DNA of 64,000 nt, taken from the NCBI RefSeq assembly GCF_003112695.1, contig NZ_BFBP01000011.1, positions 493,438 to 557,437 of the forward strand. The letters run 5' to 3'. Origin of the DNA: Azospira sp. I13. Its GTDB lineage: Bacteria; Pseudomonadota; Gammaproteobacteria; Burkholderiales; Rhodocyclaceae. The position numbers were made by a program, and so were the translations under genes. Under the pieces are notes generated by a model that was not told the origin of the DNA, did not search any database, and saw only the letters and a list, made by a program, of their open reading frames with translations. Below are positions 34,991 to 44,012 of the stretch, one piece after another (the stretch's first letter is position 1; every line of letters starts with the position of its first letter).

Positions 34991-36109
34991 ATGGCCTTCC
35001 ACGCCCCGCTCCTGGAGCGCATTCCCCAGGACATCGCTGCCGTCAGCGACTACCTGCCCTACGCCCGCCACCGTCTGGACGACAATGCCTGGGCCTATCT
35101 GCACAGTGGCAGCGCCGACGAACTGACTTTTCGCCGGAACCGGGAGGATTTCGACCAGTTGCGCCTCAATGCCCGGGTCCTGGGCCAGGTGGCGGGGGGC
35201 CATACCCGGCTGCAGCTGTTCGGCCATACCTGGGAACACCCGGTCTTTCTGGCCCCGGTAGCCCATCAGGGGCTCTTTCACCCCGAAGGTGAGCTGGCCA
35301 CCATACTGGGGGCCGGCGCCCTGCAGGCGGGCATGACGGTCTCCACCCTGGCCAGCCGTTCCCTGGAGGACATTGCAGCCCAGGCCGAAATCCCCCTCTG
35401 GTTTCAGCTTTATATTCAGCCGGACCGGGGCTTCACCCGGCAGTTGGTGCAGCGGGCCGAGGCGGCCGGCTACCAGGCCCTGGTGGTAACGGTGGATGCG
35501 CCCATCTTCGGCCTGCGCAACCGGGAACAACGGGCCGGCTTTCACCTGCCGACCGGCGTCGAACCGGTCAATCTACGGGGCATGGTGCCCCCGCCTCCGC
35601 CGCCCCTGGCGCCGGGCCAGAGTGTGGTCTTCGACGGCATAATGGCCAGTGCCCCGACCTGGGACGACATCGTCTGGCTGAAATCGCTGACCCGTCTGCC
35701 TCTCATCCTCAAGGGCATCACCCATCCGGCCGATGCCCGGCAGGCTGCCGAACTGGGGGCCGACGGCCTGATCGTTTCGAACCACGGCGGGCGCAGCCTG
35801 GATACCCTGCCCTCCAGCATTGCGGCCCTGCCCGGCATCGTCCATGCCCTGGAAGGGAGGCTGCCGGTGCTGCTGGATAGCGGCATCCGCCGCGGCAGCG
35901 ACATTTTCAAGGCCCTCGCCCTGGGTGCCAGCGCCGTGCTGGTGGGCCGCCCCTGGGTCTATGCCCTGGCCGCTGCCGGCCCCCTGGGCGTGGCTCACTG
36001 CCTGAAGCTGTTGCGGGAGGAGCTGGAGGTCACCATGGCCCTATGCGGCTGCCGGGACCTGGCAAGCATCAGCCCTGACCTGTTGTTTCAGAGCAACTTC
36101 CCACGCTGA
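34991..36109 (+). CDS. FMN-dependent alpha-hydroxy-acid oxidase/dehydrogenase
   Basis: A 372-residue TIM-barrel flavoenzyme of the lactate oxidase/LldD family. Visible are the FMN-binding VFLAPVAHQGLFHPEGE, the catalytic histidine in VSNHGGRSLDTLPSS and LLDSGIRRGSDIFKALALGASAVLVGRPW. It oxidises a 2-hydroxy acid such as lactate to the keto acid. No lldP or lldR is adjacent, so the substrate is uncertain. A second hydrophobic patch is absent, so it is probably soluble. Confidence 0.88.
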   Translation: MAFHAPLLERIPQDIAAVSDYLPYARHRLDDNAWAYLHSGSADELTFRRNREDFDQLRLNARVLGQVAGGHTRLQLFGHTWEHPVFLAPVAHQGLFHPEGELATILGAGALQAGMTVSTLASRSLEDIAAQAEIPLWFQLYIQPDRGFTRQLVQRAEAAGYQALVVTVDAPIFGLRNREQRAGFHLPTGVEPVNLRGMVPPPPPPLAPGQSVVFDGIMASAPTWDDIVWLKSLTRLPLILKGITHPADARQAAELGADGLIVSNHGGRSLDTLPSSIAALPGIVHALEGRLPVLLDSGIRRGSDIFKALALGASAVLVGRPWVYALAAAGPLGVAHCLKLLREELEVTMALCGCRDLASISPDLLFQSNFPR

Positions 36110-36225
36110 GCACAACACTCGCAGACCATCGTTAGCGCATTGAATTTCAATAAAAATCAGCTTTAACTTACGTAAAAGCCCTTGATTCAATGCCCGTTTC
36201 TTTACAAATTCCATCTTGCCACTTA

Positions 36226-36274
36226 CAAATGAAAACAATTATCATTAGTTTTGTTACGGGATTTTCCCCATAAT
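36226..36274 (+). promoter_or_regulatory. Fur-box-like site and promoter of the Fiu-type receptor
   Basis: GAAAACAATTATCATTAGT (36231-36249) resembles the Fur box, its ATTATCATTA part closely. A CATAAT -10 (36269-36274) follows, with TTAGTT 18 bp upstream as a weak -35 overlapping the box. This suggests iron repression of the receptor operon. Confidence 0.6.
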
Positions 36275-36359
36275 TTTGCCAGCCACCTGCTAGACGCTCC
36301 GGCGTCGTCGGTCAGGAAGCCAGCCCCATGACTTCCCCCATCCCCACGGAGATTGACCG

Positions 36360-38663
36360 ATGGCCTATATCCAGAGCCACAAGCACCCCCTCACGCAACA
36401 ACCCCGCCTGAAGCGCAGCGCCGCCATCACCGCCCTGGCTCTCGCCGTTCCCGGCGCCGCCATGGCCCAGGAACAGACCCTGCCGACGGTCAGCGTGACC
36501 GCTGCCGGCGAAGCCAATTTCAAGGCCGATGCCGCCGCTTCCAGCAAGTTCACCGCGCCCCTGGTGGATGTTTCCAAGTCGGTCGCCGTGATCACCAAGG
36601 AAGTGCTGCAACAGACCAACGCCACCACCCTCCAGGAAGCCCTGCGCACCACCCCGGGCATCACCTTCGGCATGGGCGAAGGCGGCAATCCCTCCGGCGA
36701 CATCCCCATCATTCGCGGTTTCAACTCCCAGGCCAACATGTTCATCGACGGCCTGCGGGACCCCGGTTCCCAGTCCCGCGACATGTTCGCGGTCGAGCAG
36801 ATCGACGTGGTCAAGGGCCCGGACTCAGCCTATAGCGGCGGCGGCGCCGTGGGCGGCAGCATCAACATGACCACCAAGAACGCCCGCCTGGGCAACTTCG
36901 GCGACGTCAGCCTGGGGGTCGGCACCGCCGACTACAAGCGGGCCACCGCCGACCTCAACCGCCAGCTGGGCGACCACGTGGCCGCCCGCATCTCCCTGCT
37001 CAAGGAAGACAGCGATGTGGCCGGCCGCAATGCGGTGTGGAACAAGAAGGAAGGCGTTTCCGCCTCCCTCGCCGTTGGCCTGGGCACCCCCACCCGCGCC
37101 AGCCTGGGCATCTACCACTACGAAACCGAAGGCATGCCGGACTACGGCATTCCCTACAACAACCCCATCGCCAAGTACAACACGGTGGCCCAGGGCAGCG
37201 GCGGCTCCACCGCCACCACCCCGCCCACCGTGGCCCCCACCCTCAACGCCACGGCCCGGGCCCGCAACGGCGACGGCGGCCCCCTCAACGTGAACCGCGA
37301 CAATTTCTATGGCCTCAACGCCCGGGATTTCCGCAACACGGAAGTGGATAGCCAGACCCTGAAGATCGAGCACGACCTGAACGACAAGTTCACCCTGCGC
37401 AACACCACCCGCTTCACCCAGACCCTGAACGACTACGTGGTGACCAACCCGGGGGATTCCAACGCCTCCATCGTCACCGGCACCACCCTGCCGCGCAGCT
37501 CCAAGAACCGCTACTCCACCAGCGACGGCATCGTGAACGCCACCGAAATCGTCGGCGAAATCATGACCGGCGAGATCAAGCACAACATCGCCGTGGGCCT
37601 CGAATTCGCCCACAACGAGGTGGATAGCCGGGGTTACGTGGTCACCGGCACCTCCAACGCCAACATCCGCAACCCCAACCCAAGCGATGCCTGGACCGGC
37701 ACCGTGGCCCGCAACCCCCAGGGTTCCGTCACTCGCACCACCTCCCGCGGCATCTACGTCTTCGATACGGTGACCCTGAACAAGCAGTGGCTGCTCAACC
37801 TGGGCCTGCGTGACGACCAGTTCCGTACCGGCGTGGATGGCTACAGCACCAACGGCGCCGCCCCCACCACCGCCACCCTGCGCAGCGACAAGAGCTTCAT
37901 GAGCTACCAGGCCGGCGTGGTCTTCAAGCCCCGCGACAACGGCAGCATCTACGCCAACTACGCCACCGCCGCCAACCCCTCTGGCATCACCGCCAGCGAC
38001 GGTTCCGACAACCTCTCCCTGACCAACAAGGACCTGGAGCCGGAAGAAGTGCGCAGCATCGAGTTCGGCACCAAATGGAACCTGTTCAACAACAAGCTGG
38101 GGGTCAATGCCGCCCTCTTCAACATCGAGAAGACCAACGCCAAGATCAGCCTCGACGCCAACACCATGGCCACCGTTGGCAAGCAGCGCATCAACGGTAT
38201 CGAACTGGGCTTTGCCGGCGCCCTGACCGACAAGTGGCAGGTCTTTGGCGGCTACACCTACATGGATTCCAGCCTGCTGGAAACCGGGCCCTCCTACTGG
38301 AGCAAGAGCGGCACTAATTGGCGCTACAACGCCAATGCGGAGAACAAGGGGAACCAGTTCCCCAACACGCCTGAACACGCCCTCAGCCTGTGGACCAGCT
38401 ACCGCGTGCTGCCCCAGCTGACCGTGGGTGGCGGTGCCTACTACGTCTCGAAGATTTACGGCGATGCCGCCAACACCAAGTGGGTGCCCTCCTACTGGCG
38501 TGCCGACGCCATGGCCACCTACCAGGTGGACAAGGCCCTGTCCCTGCGCCTCAACGTGCAGAACCTGTTCGACGAGACCTACTACGACAAGGCCTACTCC
38601 ACCCACATGGTAGGCGTGGCACCGGGTCGCCAGGCCACGCTGACCGCCACCTACAAGTTCTAA
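36360..38663 (+). CDS. TonB-dependent catecholate siderophore receptor (Fiu-like)
   Basis: A 767-residue outer-membrane receptor. The signal peptide ends near AAMAQ (about residue 36). The TonB box region is TLPTVSVTA; the plug follows (VDVSKSVAVITKEVLQQTNATTLQEALRTTPGITFG, then IPIIRGFNSQANMFIDGLRD) and then a 22-strand barrel ending in the aromatic TATYKF. The closest recalled family is Fiu, which takes up monomeric catechol-iron complexes. It heads a run with piuC, PepSY, DUF2271 and DUF4198 genes, typical of siderophore-iron loci. Confidence 0.92.
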   Translation: MAYIQSHKHPLTQQPRLKRSAAITALALAVPGAAMAQEQTLPTVSVTAAGEANFKADAAASSKFTAPLVDVSKSVAVITKEVLQQTNATTLQEALRTTPGITFGMGEGGNPSGDIPIIRGFNSQANMFIDGLRDPGSQSRDMFAVEQIDVVKGPDSAYSGGGAVGGSINMTTKNARLGNFGDVSLGVGTADYKRATADLNRQLGDHVAARISLLKEDSDVAGRNAVWNKKEGVSASLAVGLGTPTRASLGIYHYETEGMPDYGIPYNNPIAKYNTVAQGSGGSTATTPPTVAPTLNATARARNGDGGPLNVNRDNFYGLNARDFRNTEVDSQTLKIEHDLNDKFTLRNTTRFTQTLNDYVVTNPGDSNASIVTGTTLPRSSKNRYSTSDGIVNATEIVGEIMTGEIKHNIAVGLEFAHNEVDSRGYVVTGTSNANIRNPNPSDAWTGTVARNPQGSVTRTTSRGIYVFDTVTLNKQWLLNLGLRDDQFRTGVDGYSTNGAAPTTATLRSDKSFMSYQAGVVFKPRDNGSIYANYATAANPSGITASDGSDNLSLTNKDLEPEEVRSIEFGTKWNLFNNKLGVNAALFNIEKTNAKISLDANTMATVGKQRINGIELGFAGALTDKWQVFGGYTYMDSSLLETGPSYWSKSGTNWRYNANAENKGNQFPNTPEHALSLWTSYRVLPQLTVGGGAYYVSKIYGDAANTKWVPSYWRADAMATYQVDKALSLRLNVQNLFDETYYDKAYSTHMVGVAPGRQATLTATYKF

Positions 38664-38746
38664 GCGCTGCACCCCGCCCGGCGGCGTTCTCGCCACCGGG
38701 CGGTTTCCATTTCCGGGCCTAGCCCATCGCCAAGGAGCCCCGCACC

Positions 38747-39427
38747 ATGATGCTGCACATCCCCGAACTGCTGACCCGGGACCAGGTGGCCGAATGCCGT
38801 CACATCCTGGCCAACGCCACTTGGCAGGACGGTCTCACCACCGCCGGCATTCAGGCGGCCCAACGCAAGCAGAACCTGCAACTGCCGGAAGGCACCCCGG
38901 AAATCGCCCGTCTGCGGGAAATCGTCACCGGCGCCCTCCTGAACAACCCCCTCTTCTTCTCCGCCGCCCTGCCCCAGCGCATCCTGCCGCCCTTCTTCAA
39001 CCACTACGAAGGCGGCGGCTTCTACGGCAACCACGTGGACAACGCCATCCGCTACCCCCACGGCAGCCAGCAGGGTATCCGCACCGACGTCTCCACCACC
39101 ATCTTCTTCACCGACCCGGACGAATACGAGGGCGGCGACCTGTTCGTGGACGACACCTACGGCAGCCACCAGGCCAAGCTGCCGGCTGGCGACGCCATCG
39201 TCTATCCCTCCACCAGCCTGCACCGGGTCGAGCCCGTGACCAAGGGCGCCCGCATCTGCTCCTTCCTGTGGACCCAGAGCATGATCCGGGACGACTGGAA
39301 GCGCACCATGATGTTCGAGCTGGACTGCACCATCCAGAAGCTCCGCCAGCAGGTGGGCGACAGCGAGGAGGTGGTCTCCCTCACCGCCCACTATCACAAC
39401 CTGCTGCGCCAATGGGCGGAGATGTAA
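38747..39427 (+). CDS. piuC: Fe(II)/2-oxoglutarate-dependent hydroxylase PiuC/YbiX
   Basis: A 226-residue PKHD-type dioxygenase with the iron facial triad H96-x-D98 ([12 protein letters not shown]) and H159 (TSLHRVEPV), and an Arg for 2-oxoglutarate shortly after. PiuC/YbiX is nearly always linked with Fiu-type receptors; its substrate is unproven, perhaps a siderophore or the receptor. Two successive ATGs are possible. It follows the receptor by 83 bp and is 7 bp before the PepSY gene. Confidence 0.93.
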   Translation: MMLHIPELLTRDQVAECRHILANATWQDGLTTAGIQAAQRKQNLQLPEGTPEIARLREIVTGALLNNPLFFSAALPQRILPPFFNHYEGGGFYGNHVDNAIRYPHGSQQGIRTDVSTTIFFTDPDEYEGGDLFVDDTYGSHQAKLPAGDAIVYPSTSLHRVEPVTKGARICSFLWTQSMIRDDWKRTMMFELDCTIQKLRQQVGDSEEVVSLTAHYHNLLRQWAEM

Positions 39428-39434
39428 GCGCCCC

Positions 39435-40091
39435 ATGACGCCCCGCACGACCCGCACAACCCCTGTCGCCAGCCCGCCGCCGGCCCGCCGGCCCGGCTGG
39501 CTGAAAACCCTGCACCAATGGCACTGGATCAGCTCCGCCGTCTGCCTCATGGGCATGTTGCTCTTCGCCATCACCGGCATCACCCTCAACCACGCAGCAG
39601 ACATTGGCAGCAAGCCCGAGGTCAGCCGTCGCCAGGCCGTCGTACCCGACACCCTGCGCCCGGCCCTGGCCGCCAGCGCCGACGAGCCCCGGCTGGCGCC
39701 CCTGCCCCATTCCCTGACGGACTGGATTGCCGCCACCCTGGCCATCGAAGCCGCCGAAAAGGACGCCGAATGGTCGCCGGAAGAGGTGTACCTGGCCCTG
39801 CCCCGGCCCGGCGGCGACGCCTGGCTGCGCATCGACCGGGAAAGCGGCGAGGCCGAAGTGGAAATCACCGACCGGGGCTGGATCTCCTACCTCAACGACC
39901 TGCACAAGGGCCGCCACACCGGGGGGGCCTGGCGCTGGTTCATCGACATTTTCTCCGTCGCCTGCCTGATCTTTTCCGCCACCGGCCTGCTCATCCTGCA
40001 ACACCACGCCGGCAACCGGCCCGGCACCTGGCCCCTGGTGGGCCTCGGCGCCCTGGTGCCCCTGCTGCTGGCCCTGCTGCTGATCCACTGA
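39435..40091 (+). CDS. PepSY-associated membrane protein
   Basis: A 218-residue inner-membrane protein of the PepSY_TM type. A cytoplasmic lead is followed by a membrane helix (about 32-53), a periplasmic PepSY-like domain (about 60-160, LALPRPGGDAWLRIDRESGEAEVEITDRGW), LNDLHKGRHTGGAWRWFIDIFSVACL and two C-terminal helices. His residues in HQWHW and LHKGRH could bind haem. Such proteins are thought to reduce ferric-siderophores at the inner membrane. It is in the piuC operon. Confidence 0.88.
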   Translation: MTPRTTRTTPVASPPPARRPGWLKTLHQWHWISSAVCLMGMLLFAITGITLNHAADIGSKPEVSRRQAVVPDTLRPALAASADEPRLAPLPHSLTDWIAATLAIEAAEKDAEWSPEEVYLALPRPGGDAWLRIDRESGEAEVEITDRGWISYLNDLHKGRHTGGAWRWFIDIFSVACLIFSATGLLILQHHAGNRPGTWPLVGLGALVPLLLALLLIH

Positions 40092-40124
40092 CCCTCCCCC
40101 AACCCTTCACGAAAGCCTCCGACC

Positions 40125-40649
40125 ATGACGTTCGCCAAGAAACGCCTGCTTTCCCTGCTCCTCGGCTGCGGCCTCGCCCTGCCGACCCTGGCCGCCGACC
40201 TGGCGGTGGAAGTGGAAATTCCCCGCCTCAACGTGGCCGAATACCACCGCCCCTATGTGGCCGTGTGGGTGGAGCGGGCCGACAACTCCGTGGCCGCCCA
40301 TCTGGCCGTGCTCTACGACGCCAAGATGAAAAACGGCGAAGGCACCAAGTGGCTGAAGGACCTGCGCCAGTGGTGGCGCCGTGGTGGCCGCGACCTGGCC
40401 ATGCCGCTGGACGGCATCACCGGCGCCACCCCCACCGTGGGCAAGCAGAAGCTGCGCTTCGCCCAGGGCAAGGCGCCCTTGGGCGACCTGCCCCCCGGCG
40501 ACTACAAGCTGGGCATCGAAGCCGCCCGGGAAGTGGGGGGCCGTGAGCTGCTCTACATCCCCTTCCAGTGGCCGCCCAAGCAGGCCCAGCAAGCCACCGC
40601 CCAGGGCCAGAGCGAACTGGGCCACATCACCCTGGACCTCAAGCCCTGA
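40125..40649 (+). CDS. DUF2271 periplasmic protein
   Basis: A 174-residue exported protein with a signal peptide ending near LPTLAADL (about residue 25). The mature part contains LAVEVEIPRLNVAEYHRPYVAVWVE, KWLKDLRQWWRR and DGITGATPTVG, which identify DUF2271. Members sit beside PepSY proteins and flavoreductases; a role in moving electrons or flavin in the periplasm has been suggested by context only. It is 33 bp after the PepSY gene. Confidence 0.85.
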   Translation: MTFAKKRLLSLLLGCGLALPTLAADLAVEVEIPRLNVAEYHRPYVAVWVERADNSVAAHLAVLYDAKMKNGEGTKWLKDLRQWWRRGGRDLAMPLDGITGATPTVGKQKLRFAQGKAPLGDLPPGDYKLGIEAAREVGGRELLYIPFQWPPKQAQQATAQGQSELGHITLDLKP

Positions 40650-40679
40650 GCCCGAGGCAGGGTGGATCACTCCGCCCCC

Positions 40680-40706
40680 CTCGGTGATCTCTGTGCCCTC
40701 TGTGGC
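40680..40706 (-). repeat. 27-nt CACAGAG repeat, copy 3
   Basis: This minus-strand copy is in the 99-bp gap between the DUF2271 and DUF4198 genes. It differs from copy 1 at a single base (CACCGAG for CACAGAG in the last unit). The adjoining GGCTAGC is shared with the flank of copy 2. Confidence 0.85.
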
Positions 40707-40748
40707 TAGCTTTTAAAACTCCCCCATCCCCACCGCAAAGGATTCCCC

Positions 40749-41552
40749 ATGAAACTGCTGCGCCCCCTGACCATCGCCGCCCTCCTGGCTGCCGCCCTCG
40801 TCCCTGCCGCCCAGGCCCACAACGCCTGGCTGCTGCCCTCTTCCACCGTGCTCTCCAAGGCCCAGTGGATCACCGTGGATGCGGCCGTGGCCAACGACCT
40901 CTTCTTCTTCAACCACAACGCCCTCAACCTGGACAACCTGACCGTCACCGCCCCCGACGGCAGCAAGCTGGCGCCGGAAAACCTGGCCAAGGGCAAGCTG
41001 CGCAGTGTCTTCGACCTCAACCTGACCCAGGCCGGTACCTACCGCGTCGCCGTGGTCAACGCCGGCATCATGGCCAGCTACAAGCTGAAGGGCGAGCCCA
41101 AGCGCTGGCGCGGCACGGCGGAAGCCTTCGCCAAGGAAATCCCGGCCGAGGCGGAAGAGTTGAACGTCAATGAAATGGCCGGCCGCAACGAGACCTTCGT
41201 CACCGTCGGCAAGCCCTCCGCCCTGGCTCCCATCGGCAAGGGCCTGGAACTGGTGCCGGTGACCCACCCCAACGACCTGGTGAACGGCGAAGCTGCCACC
41301 TTCCAGATGCTGCTGGACGGCAAGCCCGCCTCCGGCCTGGAAGTCACCATCACCAAGGGCGCCACCCGCTACCGCAACCAGCTGGGCGAAATGAAGCTGA
41401 AGGCCGGCGCCGACGGCAAATTCAGCGTCACCTTCCCCGAAGCCGGCATGTATTGGCTGGAAGCAGAACTGAAGGACAACAAGACCAGCATCAAGGCCGC
41501 CAAGGAACGCCGCGTCACCTACGCGGCCACCCTGGAAGTGCTGCCTCAGTAA
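40749..41552 (+). CDS. DUF4198 periplasmic protein
   Basis: A 267-residue exported protein with signal peptide ending AAQAHN (about residue 22); the conserved HNAWLLPSSTVL directly at the mature N-terminus is a DUF4198 mark and may bind metal. Later segments GEAATFQMLLDGKPASGLEVTITKG and YRNQLGEMKLKAGADGKFSVTFPEAGMYWLEAEL are beta-sandwich modules. The family is linked to metal (nickel, iron) uptake loci. The gene is bracketed by two outward-facing CACAGAG repeat copies. Confidence 0.88.
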   Translation: MKLLRPLTIAALLAAALVPAAQAHNAWLLPSSTVLSKAQWITVDAAVANDLFFFNHNALNLDNLTVTAPDGSKLAPENLAKGKLRSVFDLNLTQAGTYRVAVVNAGIMASYKLKGEPKRWRGTAEAFAKEIPAEAEELNVNEMAGRNETFVTVGKPSALAPIGKGLELVPVTHPNDLVNGEAATFQMLLDGKPASGLEVTITKGATRYRNQLGEMKLKAGADGKFSVTFPEAGMYWLEAELKDNKTSIKAAKERRVTYAATLEVLPQ

Positions 41553-41571
41553 GGGCGTACAAAGGCATTCA

Positions 41572-41598
41572 GCCACAGAGGGCACAGCGATCACCGAG
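41572..41598 (+). repeat. 27-nt CACAGAG repeat, copy 4
   Basis: Plus-strand copy 20 bp after the DUF4198 stop, with one change in the second unit (CACAGCGAT). Together with copy 3 it brackets the DUF4198 gene in inverted, outward-facing orientation, the reverse of the pair around the GxxExxY remnant. Confidence 0.85.
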
Positions 41599-41710
41599 CT
41601 TGCTGTGCCCCGGATGCTCCGGGCCTGCCGTTGAGGGCGGCCCGGGGTAAGCAGCCCCCCTGCATCCCCGTTCCCGCAAGCCACTCTCCTCCCCGATTCC
41701 GCTCCCTTTC

Positions 41711-43122
41711 ATGCCCGACACCCTGCGACTTCTGACTGCCTGGGGCGCCACCCTGGCTTACGGCGGCCTGTGCGCCGCCGTCTATCTGCGCCACCGGCGG
41801 CGCCGGCATATTGCCATCGCCCCCCTGGCGTCGCAGGACGGGGCTGCCCGCAAGCCGCTTCTGGTGGCCTACGCCAGCCAGGGCGGCCAGGCGGAAGCCC
41901 TGGCTGGCCAGACGGCCCGGGCCCTGGGAGCCGTCGGGCTGCCGGTGCGCCTGCTGGCCCTCAACCTGCTGCGCCCCGAAGACCTGGCGGCGGCGGAGCA
42001 GGCCCTCTTCATCGTCAGCACCTGCGGCGAGGGGGATGCGCCGGACAACGGCGCCCTCTTCGAGCGCCGCCTCATGGCCGAAGCGGCCCCGCCCGATTTC
42101 CCCCATCTCCACGTCGCCCTGCTCAGCCTGGGGACAGCAGCTACACCCACTACTGTGGCTTCGGCCGGCGCCTCGCCGCCTGGCTCACGGCCCGGGGCGC
42201 GCCCTGGTTGTTTGCCCCCCTCGAGGTGGACAACGGCGACCCCGAAGCCCTGGGCGACTGGCAGCACCGCGTCGCCCACCTAGCAGGCAGCGGCGAGGAA
42301 CCTGACTGGCGCGGCCCCGCCTTTGCTCCCTGGACCCTGGTGCACCGCCAGCACCTCAACCCGGGCAGCACCGGCCAGCCGGTGTACCACCTGGCCCTGA
42401 CCCTGCCCCACGCGCCCCTGCCCACCTGGCAGGCGGGGGATCTGGTGCAGGTGCAGGCGCCGGTCATGGACGGCGGCGACAGCAATGGCAGCGACGGCGG
42501 CGACAGCACCGCCCTCGCCCCGCCCCGGGACTATTCCATCGCCTCCCTGCCGGAAGACGGCCAGCTGCACCTGCTGGTACGCCAGCAGCGCCACCCGGAC
42601 GGGCGCCCCGGCCTGGCCTCCGGCTGGCTCACCGAAGGCCTGCCCGTGGGGGGCCAAGTGGCCCTGCGGCTCAAGTCCCACGCCAATTTCCACCTGGGGG
42701 ACAACGCCGCACGGCCCCTCATCCTCATCGGCAACGGCACCGGCCTGGCCGGCCTCAAGGCCCTGCTGCAGGCCCGGGAAGCCCGGGGTCAGGGGCGCAA
42801 CTGGTTGATCTACGGCGAGCGCCAGGCCGCCACCGACCTGCCCTACCCGGAAACCCTGGGCCACTGGATCAGGAGCGGCCACCTCAGCCGCGTGGACCTG
42901 GCCTTCTCCCGGGACCAGGCCGAGAAGGTCTACGTGCAGCACAAGCTGGCCCAGGCGGCGGACGAACTGCGCACCTGGGTGGCCGACGGCGCCGCCCTCT
43001 ACGTCAGCGGCAGCGCCGCCACCATGGGTAAAGCGGTGGACGACACCCTGGCCGCCATCCTGGGGCGCGACGCCCTGGACGATCTGCTGGCCGCCGGGCG
43101 CTACCGGCGCGACGTGTATTGA
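41711..43122 (+). pseudogene. Sulfite-reductase-type flavoreductase, single-base frameshift
   Basis: The gene starts MPDTLRLLTAWGATLAYGG with one membrane helix, then a flavodoxin domain (LLVAYASQGGQAEALAGQTARAL, FIVSTCGEGDAPDNGALF). At GGGG (42130-42133) the frame breaks: adding one G restores LLSLGDSSYTHYCGFGRRLAAWL and continues through the FAD part (PPRDYSIASLPEDGQL), NADPH part (LILIGNGTGLAGLKALL, LIYGER) and terminal ALYVSGSAATMGKAVDD to 43122, about 470 residues in all. Both halves are otherwise intact. It would pass NADPH electrons via FAD and FMN to a periplasmic or membrane acceptor, plausibly the PepSY/DUF2271 system. The break is either a recent mutation or a homopolymer sequencing error. 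Confidence 0.88.
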
Positions 43123-43196
43123 GGCGCGCCACCCCGCCCTCGCCTTGAAGCGCGGGGGAACAGCGCCAGCCGGCGGATCGCGGGCTACAGGCACAA

Positions 43197-43224
43197 AAAA
43201 AGGCCGGGTTTCCCCGGCCTTTTT
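43197..43224. terminator. Bidirectional intrinsic terminator
   Basis: The stem AAAAAGGCCGGG / CCCGGCCTTTTT with loop TTTC lies between the flavoreductase gene and the convergent doxX-like gene. Confidence 0.9.
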
Positions 43225-43269
43225 CCTGGCATCGCCGCAATGGGCGGCGGCCATCAGTTCATGGACCCG

Positions 43270-43629
43270 TCAGCCCCGGCCCACGCTCCACTTGCCGGCA
43301 CCGCCCAGGGCCGAGGCCAGGGCCACCAGCAGCAGGAAGAGGCCATGCAGGTTGCCGAAGAAGGGGGCGCCGTGGAGCCAGCCATGGACCAGGGGCCAGC
43401 CGATGATGAGGGTCAGGCCCAGGCTGGCCACCGGCATCCACAGCCCCAGCAGCATGAAGACACCGCACAGCATTTCCGCCAGATGCAGGCCCCAGTGGGC
43501 CAGTTGCTGGAAGCTGCCGGGAATGCGGGCGCCCAGCAGGGGCTCCAACCCCGCCAGCAGGGCCATGCCCCCCACCGCCAGGCGCAGCAGGAAAAGGGAC
43601 CAGTCGATGCGTGTCTTGGAGGCGGCCAT
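43270..43629 (-). CDS. DoxX-family membrane protein
   Basis: A 119-residue inner-membrane protein with four hydrophobic segments: LFLLRLAVGGMALLAGL, LAEMLCGVFMLLGLW, ASLGLTLIIGWPLVHG and HGLFLLLVALASALGG. The DoxX/DUF417-like fold has no established general role. The ATG at 43629 (MAASKTRIDWS) is preferred over the longer open frame; the ribosome-binding site is weak. A good promoter lies 35-63 bp upstream. Confidence 0.82.
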   Translation of the reverse strand: MAASKTRIDWSLFLLRLAVGGMALLAGLEPLLGARIPGSFQQLAHWGLHLAEMLCGVFMLLGLWMPVASLGLTLIIGWPLVHGWLHGAPFFGNLHGLFLLLVALASALGGAGKWSVGRG

Positions 43630-43663
43630 GGTGTCTCGCGGGGGAAGGAAAAGTTCGGGCCGC

Positions 43664-43692
43664 AGTATCTCCGGCGGCCATGACGCGGTCAA
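43664..43692 (-). promoter_or_regulatory. Sigma70 promoter of the doxX-like gene
   Basis: TTGACC and GATACT on the minus strand are separated by exactly 17 bp, with the transcript start expected about 28 bp before the ATG. Confidence 0.65.
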
Positions 43693-44012
43693 GTTGCCGA
43701 CAGGCCGCCCTGGCCCAGGAAACGCCCCAAAACCGGGCCAAACCCCAGGCGGGGCGCGGACATGCCCTGTCATGCCCGCCCCTGGCCGATCTCCGGGCTG
43801 TCATGAGGAAGAGTGGCGTCCCTATTGCCTCCCAGGGCAGTCCTTGAAAAGCCGATATTGCCAAAGCCAGGCGATGGGCCAGGGGCAGCACCCCGCGGGG
43901 TGAAGCGTTGCCATACCCTCTCAGGGGCCTGGCCCCCCAAGGAAACCCCGGGGAAGCCAACGAACCGCGGCCAACCCTCACCCACCTATTCCGCTGATTC
44001 CACCTGTTCCAC
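43693..44012. other. Intergenic region with dispersed repeat
   Basis: This 320-bp stretch between the doxX promoter and the cytochrome gene has no convincing gene. It contains dispersed repeat copy B (43814-43831) and near its right end a pyrimidine-rich triplet-like run (CACCTATTCC, CACCTGTTCC) at about 43981-44021. Confidence 0.5.
43814..43831 (-). repeat. 18-nt dispersed repeat, copy B
   Basis: Exact inverted copy of GAGGCAATAGGGACGCCA at 14039-14056. Confidence 0.65.
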
